Positions 23,679-33,183 of a stretch of 46,067 nt of DNA are shown piece after piece (positions within the stretch are counted from its first letter, which is position 1; the number at the start of each line of letters is the position of its first letter). The position numbers and the translations under genes were made by a program. Source of the stretch: Lysobacter antibioticus (GTDB lineage: Bacteria > Pseudomonadota > Gammaproteobacteria > Xanthomonadales > Xanthomonadaceae); contig NZ_JMTZ01000059.1 in the NCBI RefSeq assembly GCF_000731095.1, positions 1 through 46,067 of the forward strand, given 5' to 3'. The notes below the pieces were generated by a model, which had not been told where the DNA came from, searched no databases, and saw only the letters and a list, made by a program, of their open reading frames with translations.

Positions 23679-24152
23679 ATGGACGACAACCCGTATCACG
23701 CACCGCAGACCGACGTGCATGCGGACGAGCGCATGGCGAAGCTGGAGGCGGCGAGCTTCCTCCGGCGCTTCTTCAACTACTTCATCGATTTCATCGCCTG
23801 TTATGCGATCGGCTTCGTGCTGGCCTTCGCCTACCTTCTGTTCGCCGGGGAAGGCGCGCTGGCCTGGATGGAGCAGCCGAACCTGCTGCGCGACTACGCC
23901 ATCGGCGTGGGCCTGATGCTGATCTACTACATCCCGCTCGAAGGCATGTTCGGCGTCACCGTGGGCAAGCTCATCACCGGCACCCGCGTGGTCGACGAGC
24001 AGGGGCGTCCGCCGAGTTGGGGGCAGGTGATCGGGCGCAGTGTCGCGCGCCTGATCCCGTTCGAGCCGTTTTCGGTGCTGTTCTCGGACAGTCGCCGTCC
24101 TGCCGGCTGGCACGACCGTCTGCCGAAGACCCTGGTGGTGCGGACGCGCTGA
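23679..24152 (+). CDS. RDD-family inner-membrane protein
   Basis: A 157-aa membrane protein with an N-terminal cytoplasmic tail (MDDNPYHAPQTDV, a common N-terminus for RDD and DUF4013-like proteins). The RDD segment starts at FLRRFFNYFIDFIACYAIGF, followed by a second TM (about 72-88) and the family's GVTVGKLITGTRVVD loop. Charged residues within the first TM are typical and suggest ion transport, as shown for some RDD proteins, but the function here is not established. The Shine-Dalgarno AGGGAG lies about 12 nt upstream. Its stop codon is embedded in a bidirectional hairpin shared with the convergent META lipoprotein gene. Confidence 0.9.
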   Translation: MDDNPYHAPQTDVHADERMAKLEAASFLRRFFNYFIDFIACYAIGFVLAFAYLLFAGEGALAWMEQPNLLRDYAIGVGLMLIYYIPLEGMFGVTVGKLITGTRVVDEQGRPPSWGQVIGRSVARLIPFEPFSVLFSDSRRPAGWHDRLPKTLVVRTR

Positions 24153-24168
24153 GCCCAGCGCGTCCGCA
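24139..24168. terminator. Bidirectional hairpin between convergent RDD and META genes
   Basis: TGCGGACGCGCTG (24139-24151) pairs perfectly with CAGCGCGTCCGCA (24156-24168), 4-nt loop. The stem contains the RDD stop codon and ends 8 nt before the stop of the convergent lipoprotein gene. Neither side has a strong U-tract, but the position fits a shared transcription end. Confidence 0.65.
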
Positions 24169-24176
24169 GTGGAGGC

Positions 24177-25031
24177 TTACGACTTCGGCGCCGGCACCAG
24201 TTCGCTCTCGACCACCATGTCGAGCACGTAGGCCACCGACGAAGCGTCGGCCGGCGGGTTCTTGATGTCGAACTTCTTGACCCGCACGACGTTGCGCACG
24301 CCGGCTTCGTGCTTGTAGCCCTCGATGTCCTGGTACAGGAACTGCCACTCGCCCGGCGCCTGCGACACGCCGTTGGCGTCGTAGCTGCGCTCGCGCACCC
24401 ACAGGCACTGGTGCTTGGGCATCAGCGGATGCGGGCAGGTGCGGCGCTGCGCGTCGACCTCGAAGAACACGGTCGCGCCGGCGCTGCCGTAACGGGTTTC
24501 CGCGGTCGGCTCGCCACTGAGGCTCAGCGTGCTGCCCGAGGCGGTGGTCAGCAGCAGGCGCGGCTGCGGCGCCTCGCCTTCGATGGCGAACTTCGCGCTG
24601 CCTTCGAGCTGCTTGGAGATCTCGCTGTCCATCTGCATCAGGCGCTGGTCCTGGCAGGCCATCAGCGTGGTCTGGAACTGCTTGACCTCGATACGGTCGC
24701 CCTTGAGCGCGTACATCGCACCGACGTGGTTGCAGCCGCCGGACACGCCGAGGCGGTCCTTGACGAAGCTCAGCTGCAGGCCGTACTTGCCTTCGCGCTG
24801 GAGCGCGGCGATCGGCTTGCCGGCGTTGTCGGTGGCCGAGTCGAGATTCCACTTGTAGCCGCCCAGGTCGATGGCGGAAGTCGCCGGCGCGGCATCGGCC
24901 GGCGCGGCGCTGTCGTGGGCGAGCTTGGCGGTGTCGCCGTTGCCGGTGTTGTGGGAAGGCGCGGCGCAGGCGGCAAGCAGGGCGAGCGACAGCGCGGCGG
25001 CGGACAAAACGAGGGGGCGAGTGATAGTCAT
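24177..25031 (-). CDS. META (HslJ-like) plus DUF4377 lipoprotein, paralogue 1
   Basis: A 284-aa lipoprotein (lipobox LLAAC, Cys at about 22). A META/HslJ-type domain (about 47-165) has YKWNLDSA, the GGCNHVGAMY core and a second Cys in TLMACQD. A C-terminal DUF4377-type domain (about 185-275) contains C-x9-CLWVRE and IEGYKHEAG. HslJ-type proteins are heat-inducible outer-membrane or periplasmic proteins linked to novobiocin resistance; the biochemical role of either domain is unknown. The start at 25031 gives the signal peptide directly but lacks a clear Shine-Dalgarno. It is the last of three tandem META genes on the minus strand, and the nearest relative is the adjacent gene at 25130-26059. 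Confidence 0.88.
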   Translation of the reverse strand: MTITRPLVLSAAALSLALLAACAAPSHNTGNGDTAKLAHDSAAPADAAPATSAIDLGGYKWNLDSATDNAGKPIAALQREGKYGLQLSFVKDRLGVSGGCNHVGAMYALKGDRIEVKQFQTTLMACQDQRLMQMDSEISKQLEGSAKFAIEGEAPQPRLLLTTASGSTLSLSGEPTAETRYGSAGATVFFEVDAQRRTCPHPLMPKHQCLWVRERSYDANGVSQAPGEWQFLYQDIEGYKHEAGVRNVVRVKKFDIKNPPADASSVAYVLDMVVESELVPAPKS

Positions 25032-25129
25032 GGGGCGCGATGATCCATTGTTTGCTGCGAAGACAGGATCAACGGCCGTGCGCGGGCCATGGGGTTGGCC
25101 GCGTTCAGCCGCGGGTCGGCCAGGGCCGA

Positions 25130-26059
25130 TCATTGGGCGACCGCTCCGCCTACGCTGCCGTTCACATGGGTCGGTTCCGGGGTCGAGGGCGTGGCGTAGT
25201 CCAGCGCATACGAGCTTACGAGCCGGCCGCGCAGCATCAGCGGGTAATGGCGAACATGGACGAGTTCGTGCGCCCCGGGTGAATGGCGATAGCCCTCGAT
25301 AAGGCCGTAGAAGCGATGCCAATCCGAGGCCGACACCCGCCGGCCGAGGACGTAATGCAGCTCGCGCACCCACAGGCAACGGGATGCGGCGACCAGCAGG
25401 CCTTCGCAATCGACTTCTTTCGCCGCGACCTCGAGCGTCATCTCGACCGGCTTGCTGCCCCACAGCGCATCCGCGGTCTGCAAGACCAACTGGGTGCCGT
25501 TACGGCTGGTCAAGTGCAGGCGCTGGCGCACGCCCCGGCCCTCCAGGCGGTAGCGGTAAGGCGAGAGCAGGTATTCGTGGACCGCGATCGAAGTCGCCTG
25601 GGCGAGATGGTTGACACAGCCGAGGGCCTGTTGAACTTCATCGGACACCTCGAGGACATCGCCGCGCAGGCGATAGTTGCCGGACATTTCGCCGCAGTGC
25701 CCGTCGATCGTCAGGCGTCCGTCGTCGCCGAACTCGAAATGGATTTGCGAGAACGCGTTCGGCTGCAGCTCCGGCAGCGCGCGGCCGTCGGCCGCGGTCG
25801 CGAGCAGTATCTGCCAGCGATAGCCGACCAGGCCTTGCGGGCCCGGATCCGGTTTCGGCGGTGGCGGGCGCTGCGTCACCGCGGCCGGGCGCGCGTCGCC
25901 CGGTTTGGCGGTGGGTTCGGGCTCGGTCGCCGCCGCCGCCGAAGTATGGCCGGGCAGATCGCCGGCCCCGCTGCTGCAGGCGGCCGTGAGCAGGGCGGCG
26001 ACCAGCGTCAGCAGAGGCGCACGGTAGCGATGGGTGGAAACGGAAGATGGCGTGGGCAT
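25130..26059 (-). CDS. META-like plus DUF4377 lipoprotein, paralogue 2
   Basis: A 309-aa lipoprotein (signal ending LLTAAC at about 28), with a Pro/Ala-rich linker (about 40-75). A META-like domain follows (YRWQILLATAADG, DGHCGEMSGNYRL, second Cys in ALGCVN), then a DUF4377-type domain with the same C-x9-CLWVRE, IEGYRHSPG signature as paralogue 1. The META core has lost the usual CN pair (CG here), so it is more diverged. The start at 26059 has an excellent AGGAGG 5 nt upstream. The gap to paralogue 1 is about 100 bp, so they may be co-transcribed. Sequence and synteny indicate local duplication. Function is unknown beyond an envelope location. Confidence 0.85.
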   Translation of the reverse strand: MPTPSSVSTHRYRAPLLTLVAALLTAACSSGAGDLPGHTSAAAATEPEPTAKPGDARPAAVTQRPPPPKPDPGPQGLVGYRWQILLATAADGRALPELQPNAFSQIHFEFGDDGRLTIDGHCGEMSGNYRLRGDVLEVSDEVQQALGCVNHLAQATSIAVHEYLLSPYRYRLEGRGVRQRLHLTSRNGTQLVLQTADALWGSKPVEMTLEVAAKEVDCEGLLVAASRCLWVRELHYVLGRRVSASDWHRFYGLIEGYRHSPGAHELVHVRHYPLMLRGRLVSSYALDYATPSTPEPTHVNGSVGGAVAQ

Positions 26060-26186
26060 GAGGGCCTCCTCGGCGAGATGGCATAGCCTGGGTCGCGCGT
26101 GCCGTCGCGCGCCATCGCCGCGACGTGGATAAATGCGGGTTCGGTCACGTTGTCGAAGAAGGAAACAGCTCGCGCCCGCCCGCGTT

Positions 26187-26690
26187 TCAGCGCGCCGGCG
26201 CGGCCGGCAGGCCGATCAACTGCATGTGCGCGCCGTCGTCGGCCGTGAGGCGCAGGACCGGCGCGCGGCCGCGGGTGTCGATGAAGAAATGCGCGCCGAT
26301 CAGGGGCTGGGCGAAAAAGGCGCGCTCCATCGCCGCGCCGCCGCGGCAGCCCGCCACGGTTTGTACCGCGTCGAGCCGTTCGTCGTGCACGATCCGTTCG
26401 CCTTCGACCCGATAGGCGCCGCTGATGGTGTTGCAGGCCCCTTTCACTCGATAGCTCTCGTCGCCGAAGCGCACATGCAAGCCGCGTCGACGCGCTCCGC
26501 GCAGCTCGCCGACGCGACGGCCTTGCGCATCGGTGGCCTCCAGCGGATACCAATCGAAGGCGCGCAACAAGCCGGCCTGGGTCTGCGGCAGCGGATCTGT
26601 CGGGGCCGAGCGTTTCGATGCGACGGATGAGGACAGCGAACAGGCCGCGAGCGCCGCGGCGAGCGCTGCGGCAGAACAGATCCGGTGCAT
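26187..26690 (-). CDS. META (HslJ-like) lipoprotein, paralogue 3
   Basis: A 167-aa lipoprotein (lipobox LAAC, Cys at about 17). It has only the META domain: FDWYPLEATDAQGRR, the core KGACNTISGAYRV and the second Cys in VAGCRGG, and lacks the DUF4377 part found in paralogues 1 and 2. The start at 26690 follows AAGGAG by 6 nt; a start 12 codons upstream would put charged residues before the signal peptide and has no comparable ribosome site. It heads the row of three META genes on the minus strand. Single-domain HslJ is the ancestral form, so the two-domain genes downstream may have arisen by duplication plus fusion, though this is inference. Confidence 0.85.
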   Translation of the reverse strand: MHRICSAAALAAALAACSLSSSVASKRSAPTDPLPQTQAGLLRAFDWYPLEATDAQGRRVGELRGARRRGLHVRFGDESYRVKGACNTISGAYRVEGERIVHDERLDAVQTVAGCRGGAAMERAFFAQPLIGAHFFIDTRGRAPVLRLTADDGAHMQLIGLPAAPAR

Positions 26691-26775
26691 GCCGACTCCT
26701 TGTCGAAGGGGATGCGCTGCGGGCACGACAGCGCCCGCGGCTCCTGGGCGAACGCGCCGTCGCGCCGCGCGGGGT

Positions 26776-27267
26776 TCAGGACTTCGGCTTGGCGAACTTT
26801 TGCGCCAGTTCGCGCTGGGCGCGCTCCAGGTCGAGGCGGCCGTCGCCGTCGTCTTCCTGCTCGCTTTCGTCGGCGAGCACGGCGTCGATATGCCCCAGCA
26901 GTTCCGCCGGGGTGACCACCGCGCACTGCATCGTCGTGTTCGGGAACACGCCGACGCCGAGGCCGGCTTCGGTCAGCGCCGGTGCGGCCTTCGCGCGCCA
27001 GGCTTCCAACTCGCGCAGCACCGGCGCATAGCCCTTGAGGTTCGGCGCGGCTGCCAGGGCGGCGCGCGCGGTGCCCGTCGAGGGCCATACCGGCAGCAGT
27101 TCCTGGCCGTCGGCGTCGAACAGGGTCAGGACGAATTCGCCGGATTCGGCGACCCACAACTGCCCGGTGCCTGCGATGGCCGCGACGAAGGCGGCGTAGC
27201 GCTCGGGTCCGGACAACTGCGCGTAGTCGAGCAACTCTTGTTCGGCGGCGCGATCTGCTTCGTTCAT
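26776..27267 (-). CDS. DUF2750-like cytoplasmic protein
   Basis: A 163-aa soluble protein without signal or TM segment. The core resembles DUF2750: ERYAAFVAAIAGTGQLWVAE near the N-terminus, FVLTLFDADGQELLPVWPS, and a C-terminal GVGVFPNTTMQCAVVTPAELL. It ends in an acidic then basic charged tail (DESEQEDDGDGR through KFAKPKS). The start at 27267 follows AGGAG by 8 nt. It lies 31 bp after the stop of uppP on the same strand, so read-through from uppP is plausible, followed by the META lipoproteins. The family has no known function, and the assignment is by remembered motif only. Confidence 0.7.
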   Translation of the reverse strand: MNEADRAAEQELLDYAQLSGPERYAAFVAAIAGTGQLWVAESGEFVLTLFDADGQELLPVWPSTGTARAALAAAPNLKGYAPVLRELEAWRAKAAPALTEAGLGVGVFPNTTMQCAVVTPAELLGHIDAVLADESEQEDDGDGRLDLERAQRELAQKFAKPKS

Positions 27268-27298
27268 GGCGGCGGCTCCTGCCGGTGGGGCGATGCGA

Positions 27299-28105
27299 TC
27301 AGCTACCGGAGGGCATCAACAGCAACAGCGCTGCGCCGAACACGAAGCGGTAGATCGCGAACGCGGTGAAACGGTGGGTCTGGATATAGCGCAACAGCCA
27401 CTTCACCGCGATGAAGGCGGTCACCGCCGAGGCGACGAAGGCCACCGCGAGCGCGTTCCAGTCTTCGTTGGCCGCGGCGGGCGTGCCGAGCACGCCGAGC
27501 AGTTCGTAGCCACTGGCCGCGAACATGGTCGGGATGCCGATCAGGAAAGTGAACTCGGTCGCCGCGGCGCGGCTGGTGGTGCCGGCCAGCAGGGCGATGA
27601 AGATGGTCGCGCCCGAGCGCGAGGTGCCCGGGAACACGCCGGCGACGACCTGGGCGATGCCGACCAGGGTCGCGACGGTCCAGGTGATCTCGCTGCGTTC
27701 GCCGAGCGCGGCGGCGCGCTTGGCGGCGAAATGCTCGGCCGCGATCATCCACACACCGCCGAGCACCAACGCCCAGGCGATCGGCAGCACCTGGTCGGGC
27801 AGGGAGAAGCCGGCCTTCTTGACCGCGATGCCGAGCACCGCGGTTACGCCGAAGGCGAGGGCGAGCTTGAACAGGTAGTCGCGGTTGTCGCGCTGGCCGA
27901 AGCCGGTCGCCAACGTCCACAGCCGGCGCCAGTAGATGACCACCACGGCCAGGATCGCGCCGGCCTGGATCGAGATGTTGAACAGGTCGGAGCGATGCCC
28001 GAGCCAGTGTTGCGCGATCAGCAGATGGCCGGTGCTGGAGATCGGCAGGAATTCGGTGATGCCTTCGATGATGCCGAGAAGCAGGGCGGCGAGCAGGTCG
28101 GTCAT
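27299..28105 (-). CDS. uppP: Undecaprenyl-diphosphatase (UppP/BacA)
   Basis: A 268-aa inner-membrane phosphatase that dephosphorylates undecaprenyl diphosphate and so recycles the carrier for peptidoglycan and other surface polymers; overexpression gives bacitracin resistance. Length matches the family (about 265-275 aa). Both catalytic motifs are present: EGITEFLPISSTGH (about 14-27) and PGTSRSGATI (about 159-168). About seven to eight hydrophobic segments follow the BacA pattern. The start at 28105 opens directly with MTDLLAALLLGIIEG. It is divergent from glnA across a 290-bp region whose NtrC-like sites lie only about 90 bp from its start codon, so nitrogen status could influence it, though that is untested. 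Confidence 0.96.
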   Translation of the reverse strand: MTDLLAALLLGIIEGITEFLPISSTGHLLIAQHWLGHRSDLFNISIQAGAILAVVVIYWRRLWTLATGFGQRDNRDYLFKLALAFGVTAVLGIAVKKAGFSLPDQVLPIAWALVLGGVWMIAAEHFAAKRAAALGERSEITWTVATLVGIAQVVAGVFPGTSRSGATIFIALLAGTTSRAAATEFTFLIGIPTMFAASGYELLGVLGTPAAANEDWNALAVAFVASAVTAFIAVKWLLRYIQTHRFTAFAIYRFVFGAALLLLMPSGS

Positions 28106-28194
28106 TAGGGGCGGGGGTCTTGGGTCGGGGAGTCGGGACGCCGGCGGCGCGATCGGGGGTTCGCGGCGGCGCGCCAGAATAACGGAAAGCGTGC

Positions 28195-28211
28195 TGCACT
28201 AATTTGGTGCG
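28195..28211. promoter_or_regulatory. NtrC-like enhancer site 1 (glnA)
   Basis: TGCACTAATTTGGTGCG matches the NtrC palindrome TGCACCA-N3-TGGTGCA at 12 of 14 positions. It is centred about 113 bp upstream of the -12 element of the sigma-54 promoter. Confidence 0.8.
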
Positions 28212-28225
28212 ATTGCTTGCTTGGT

Positions 28226-28242
28226 TGCGCTCATTTGGTGCG
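28226..28242. promoter_or_regulatory. NtrC-like enhancer site 2 (glnA)
   Basis: TGCGCTCATTTGGTGCG matches the NtrC palindrome at 10 of 14 positions; the right half-site is identical to that of site 1. The two centres are 31 bp apart, three helical turns, the spacing that favours cooperative NtrC binding. Confidence 0.7.
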
Positions 28243-28302
28243 TTCTGTCGGCAGTGAATCGAGGATTCGCTTTTATTTCATTGGCTTACCGGCGACTGAA
28301 AG

Positions 28303-28320
28303 TTGGCACGACGCTTGCTT
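28303..28320 (+). promoter_or_regulatory. Sigma-54 promoter of glnA
   Basis: TTGGCACGACGCTTGCTT contains TGGCAC and TTGC with the GG and GC dinucleotides correctly 10 bp apart, an essentially ideal -24/-12 sigma-54 promoter. Transcription would start near 28330, giving a leader of about 65 nt. Together with the two NtrC-like sites it indicates RpoN/NtrC activation of glnA under nitrogen limitation. Confidence 0.92.
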
Positions 28321-28395
28321 CCCCAATAGGCAGGCGGCTTCAATGCCCTCGTGTTGCACGACTCTTTCACCCGACTCCCCATTCCCGGAACGAAC

Positions 28396-29805
28396 ATGTC
28401 TCTCGAACAGGTCGAAAAGCTCATCAAGGATCACAAGGTCGAATTCGTCGACCTGCGTTTCACCGACATGCGTGGCGTGCAGCACCACGTGACCTTCCCC
28501 AAGTCCATCGTCGAGCCCTCGCTGTTCGAAGACGGCAAGATGTTCGACGGTTCGTCGATCAGCGGCTGGAAGGGCATCAACGAGTCGGACATGATCCTGC
28601 TGCCGGATCCCTCGACCGCGTTCCTGGACCCGTTCACCGCCGATCCGACCGTCGTGCTGACCTGCGACATCCTCGACCCGGCGACCATGCAGGCCTACTC
28701 GCGCGATCCGCGCGGCGTCGCCAAGCGCGCCGAGGCCTACCTGAAGTCCAGCGGCGTCGCCGACCAGGCCTTCTTCGGCCCGGAACCCGAATTCTTCATC
28801 TTCGACTCGGTCCGTTACGCCAATGAGATGGGCCACACCTTCTTCCACATCGATTCGGAAGAAGCCGCCTGGAACTCGGGCAAGGAATACGAAGGCGGCA
28901 ACAGCGGTTACCGTCCGGGCGTGAAGGGCGGTTATTTCCCGGTCGCCCCGCTCGACTCGCTGCACGACATCCGCGCCGAGATGTGCAAGACCCTCGAGCA
29001 GGTCGGCATCGAAGTCGAAGTGCACCACCACGAAGTCGCCAACGCCGGCCAGTGCGAGATCGGCACCAAGTTCAACTCGCTGGTCGCCAAGGCCGACGAG
29101 CTGTTGACGATGAAGTACATCATCAAGAACGTCGCCCACCGCAACGGCAAGACCGCGACCTTCATGCCCAAGCCGATCGTCGGCGACAACGGCAGCGGCA
29201 TGCACGTGCACCAGTCCTTCGCCAAGGGCGGCGTCAACCTGTTCAGCGGCGACGGCTACGGCGGCCTGTCGCAGATGGCGCTGTGGTACATCGGCGGCGT
29301 GTTCAAGCACGCGCGCGCGATCAACGCCTTCACCAACTCGGGCACCAACAGCTACAAGCGCCTGGTGCCGGGCTACGAAGCACCGGTGATGCTGGCCTAT
29401 TCGGCCCGCAACCGTTCGGCCAGCTGCCGCATTCCCTACGTGGCCAACCCGAAGGCGCGCCGCATCGAGATGCGCTTCCCCGACCCGATCCAGTCCGGCT
29501 ACCTGACTTTCGCCGCACTGATGATGGCCGGCCTGGACGGCATCAAGAACCAGATCGACCCGGGCGCGCCGAGCGACAAGGATCTCTACGACCTGCCGCC
29601 GGAAGAGGAGAAGGGCATCCCGACCGTGTGCCACTCGCTCGATCAGGCGCTCGAAGCGCTCGACAAGGACCGCGACTTCCTCAAGGCCGGCGGCGTGTTC
29701 ACCGACGACTTCATCGACAGCTACATCTCGCTGAAGATGCAGGAAGTGACCAAGTTCCGCGCCGCGACGCATCCGCTCGAATACCAGATGTACTACGCGG
29801 TCTGA
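28396..29805 (+). CDS. glnA: Glutamine synthetase type I
   Basis: A 469-aa GSI-beta enzyme: ATP plus glutamate plus ammonium gives glutamine. The length equals E. coli GlnA. Visible motifs are [12 protein letters not shown] (N-terminal beta-grasp), the ATP/metal region [12 protein letters not shown], and the ATP-site [16 protein letters not shown], with NRSASCRIP near the glutamate site. The adenylylation segment [13 protein letters not shown] carries Y398, corresponding to E. coli Tyr397 of the mature enzyme. Activity should therefore be controlled by GlnE adenylylation. The start at 28396 follows CCCGGAACG. A sigma-54 promoter and two NtrC-like sites lie directly upstream, and a hairpin at 29933 ends the unit before the TorF-glnK-amtB genes. 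Confidence 0.98.
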   Translation: MSLEQVEKLIKDHKVEFVDLRFTDMRGVQHHVTFPKSIVEPSLFEDGKMFDGSSISGWKGINESDMILLPDPSTAFLDPFTADPTVVLTCDILDPATMQAYSRDPRGVAKRAEAYLKSSGVADQAFFGPEPEFFIFDSVRYANEMGHTFFHIDSEEAAWNSGKEYEGGNSGYRPGVKGGYFPVAPLDSLHDIRAEMCKTLEQVGIEVEVHHHEVANAGQCEIGTKFNSLVAKADELLTMKYIIKNVAHRNGKTATFMPKPIVGDNGSGMHVHQSFAKGGVNLFSGDGYGGLSQMALWYIGGVFKHARAINAFTNSGTNSYKRLVPGYEAPVMLAYSARNRSASCRIPYVANPKARRIEMRFPDPIQSGYLTFAALMMAGLDGIKNQIDPGAPSDKDLYDLPPEEEKGIPTVCHSLDQALEALDKDRDFLKAGGVFTDDFIDSYISLKMQEVTKFRAATHPLEYQMYYAV

Positions 29806-30379
29806 TCACATGAGCGCCTACGCCCTGCCGCCACCCGCCTGCCGTCCCGATCGCCCGCGCCGCTTCGATGCGGCGCGGCGGGATGCCTCGCGGCGGCGCG
29901 CGGACGCGATGCGCGACATGCGGTAACCAGCACACGGCCCGGGGCTAACGCTCCGGGCCGTGTCGCTTTCAGGGAAGACGAACCCACCCGGGCGACGCCA
30001 CTCGCCCACGCCACCCGATATCGGCCTGAGGTCGACGTCGCGGGAGCGGCTTGCCCGAACAAACCCAGGACACGCAACGCAAAGTCCCGGACCGAAAACC
30101 GAAAACCGAAGCAGAACCGCAAACCCCGAAACCCAGAAACGATCGACCGACGCAACGCAGCCGACGCGACGAGTACGCAGCCATCGAGCCGCGACCGATC
30201 GACCCGCGCGATGCCAGGACGACCGCACCGACAGGAGGACAGCCATTCGACGCAGGCGCGGACCGCAGAGTCCGCCCGCGCGTCCACCTCCGGCACGAGT
30301 ACGACGAAGGCGTCGACGCGGCCGGAGCGCAACGAAGCAATGACCGGGGAGGGGCCACCGCTTATGAGGAGCCTGCGTC
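29806..30379. other. 574-bp region between glnA and the TorF-family gene
   Basis: It contains a hairpin CGCGCCGC/GCGGCGCG (29856-29877), the glnA terminator (29933-29968) and a long upstream region for the next operon that is poorer in G on the plus strand. A 7-bp repeat ACCGAAA occurs three times, the last one partial (30091-30110). A 38-codon Arg-rich reading frame at 29810-29926 opens 4 nt after glnA without a Shine-Dalgarno and is not annotated as a gene. I looked for a second sigma-54 promoter before the TorF gene and found none convincing. Confidence 0.6.
29933..29968 (+). terminator. glnA terminator hairpin
   Basis: CACGGCCCGG (29933-29942) pairs with CCGGGCCGTG (29953-29962) around a 10-nt loop and is followed by the short U-rich TCGCTTT. 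A strong 10-bp GC stem placed 128 nt after the glnA stop. Confidence 0.75.
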
Positions 30380-31568
<1,189 letters not shown>

Positions 31569-31588
31569 CCCTCCACGCGAGAAACGAA

Positions 31589-32962
31589 ATGAAAGACACG
31601 ACGATCGATTCCCGCTCGCGCGAGCGGATCACCCGCGCTCTGGCGCTGACCGCCGCGCCGGCCCTGGCGCTGCTGTCGGCCGGCGCCGCGCACGCGCAGG
31701 AGGCCGCCGCCGCGGCCGCGCCCGTGGTCGACAAGGGCGATGTCGCCTGGATGCTGACCTCGACCCTGCTGGTGCTGTTGATGACGGTACCGGGCCTGGC
31801 CCTGTTCTACGGCGGCCTGGTGCGCTCCAAGAACGTGCTGTCGGTGCTGATGCAGGTGTTGGCGGTGTTCTCGCTGATCGTCCTGCTGTGGGTGACCTAC
31901 GGTTACTCGCTGGCCTTCGGCGGCGGCAACGCCTTCATCGGCACCTTCGACAAGCTGTTCCTCAAGGGCGTCGACAAGGCCTCGCTCGCAGCAACGTTCA
32001 CCGCCGGCGTGTCGCTGCCGGAGTACGTCTTCATCGCCTTCCAGTCGACTTTCGCCGGCATCACCGGCGCGCTGATCGTCGGCGCCTTCGCCGAGCGCAT
32101 CAAGTTCTCGGCGGTGCTGCTGTTCTCGGCGATCTGGTTCACCTTCGCCTACCTGCCGATCGCGCACATGGTCTGGTACGGGCCCGACGGTTATCTGTTC
32201 GCCAAGGGCGCGATCGATTTCGCCGGCGGCACGGTGGTGCACATCAACGCCGGCATCGCCGGTCTGGTCGGCGCCTACTTCGTCGGCAAGCGGGTGGGTT
32301 ACGGACGCGAGGCGATCAAGCCGCACAACGTCACCTTCACCATGATCGGCGCGTCGCTGCTGTGGGTGGGTTGGTTCGGCTTCAATGCCGGCTCCAACCT
32401 CGAAGCCACCGCCGGTGCGGCGCTGGCCTTCCTCAACACCTTGCTGGCCACGGCCGCGGCGGCGTTGGCCTGGAGCCTGGTCGAGAAGGTGATCAAGGGC
32501 AAGCCGTCGATGCTCGGCGGCGCCTCGGGCGTGGTCGCCGGCCTGGTCGCGATCACTCCGGCCTGCGGCACGGTCGGCCCGTTCGGCGCGATCGCGATCG
32601 GTGCGATCGCCGGTGCGGTCTGCGTGTGGGGCGTGCATGGCCTCAAGCGCCTGTTGCGCGCCGACGACGCCCTCGACGTGTTCGGCGTGCATGGCCTGGG
32701 CGGCATCATCGGTGCGTTGTTGACCGGCGTGTTCAGTTCGCCCGCGCTCGGCGGCTTCGGCCTCGGCGCCGGCAACGAGACCATCGCCCAGCAGGTCGGC
32801 GTGCAGGCGCTGAGCGTCGGCATCACCGTGGTCTGGTCGGGCGTGGTCTCGGTGATCGCCTTCGCGATCGTCAAGCTGCTGGTGGGCTTGCGCGTGCCGG
32901 AGGAGTCCGAGCGCGAAGGCCTCGACATCACCACCCATGGCGAGTCGGCTTACGAGAGCTGA
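31589..32962 (+). CDS. amtB: Ammonium transporter
   Basis: A 457-aa inner-membrane Amt/Rh channel with a cleavable signal peptide (MKDTTIDSRSRERITRALAL through AHA-QE, about 36 aa) and eleven TM helices. The family motif DFAGGTVVHINAGIAGLVGA carries pore His218, and DVFGVHGLGGIIG carries the twin pore His368. The Phe/Trp ammonium recruitment region lies around YVFIAFQSTFAGIT. The start at 31589 is 20 bp after glnK, with only a weak GAGAAACG ahead of it. Transport should be blocked by de-uridylylated GlnK from the neighbouring gene. The cytoplasmic tail is short and acidic (EESEREGLDITTHGESAYES). Confidence 0.97.
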   Translation: MKDTTIDSRSRERITRALALTAAPALALLSAGAAHAQEAAAAAAPVVDKGDVAWMLTSTLLVLLMTVPGLALFYGGLVRSKNVLSVLMQVLAVFSLIVLLWVTYGYSLAFGGGNAFIGTFDKLFLKGVDKASLAATFTAGVSLPEYVFIAFQSTFAGITGALIVGAFAERIKFSAVLLFSAIWFTFAYLPIAHMVWYGPDGYLFAKGAIDFAGGTVVHINAGIAGLVGAYFVGKRVGYGREAIKPHNVTFTMIGASLLWVGWFGFNAGSNLEATAGAALAFLNTLLATAAAALAWSLVEKVIKGKPSMLGGASGVVAGLVAITPACGTVGPFGAIAIGAIAGAVCVWGVHGLKRLLRADDALDVFGVHGLGGIIGALLTGVFSSPALGGFGLGAGNETIAQQVGVQALSVGITVVWSGVVSVIAFAIVKLLVGLRVPEESEREGLDITTHGESAYES

Positions 32963-32973
32963 GTTGGGGGAGA

Positions 32974-33115
32974 GAGGAACGAGTGACTAGGAACTAGGAA
33001 TGAGGAACGAGTGGGGCCCGACACTGAACTAGTTTCCCGTTCCTCTCCTCTCGCATCTGCTGCTAGACGCCGCACAGCCCCTCTCCCGTTCATGGGAGAG
33101 GGGTTGGGGTGAGGG
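32974..33115. repeat. Short AGGAACGAG repeats and 39-bp dispersed hairpin repeat
   Basis: After amtB there are two GAGGAACGAGTG units (32974 and about 33002), then an element of 39 bp at 33077-33115 with arms CCCCTCTCCC and GGGAGAGGGG followed by TTGGGGTGAGGG. The 39-bp element recurs at 45193-45231 with a single base difference. It probably ends the amtB transcript and is dispersed in the genome. Confidence 0.8.
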
Positions 33116-33183
33116 CCGCCATCGGCAGGAAATCCCGGATTCGGCCATTGCCACCGCCTGCACCCGGGCCTAGCATCGGCCGC

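Noticed and set aside
29960-30343. 127-codon frame between glnA and the TorF gene
   Set aside because: Composed almost entirely of Arg, Pro, Thr and Ala; starts inside the glnA terminator and has no ribosome site.
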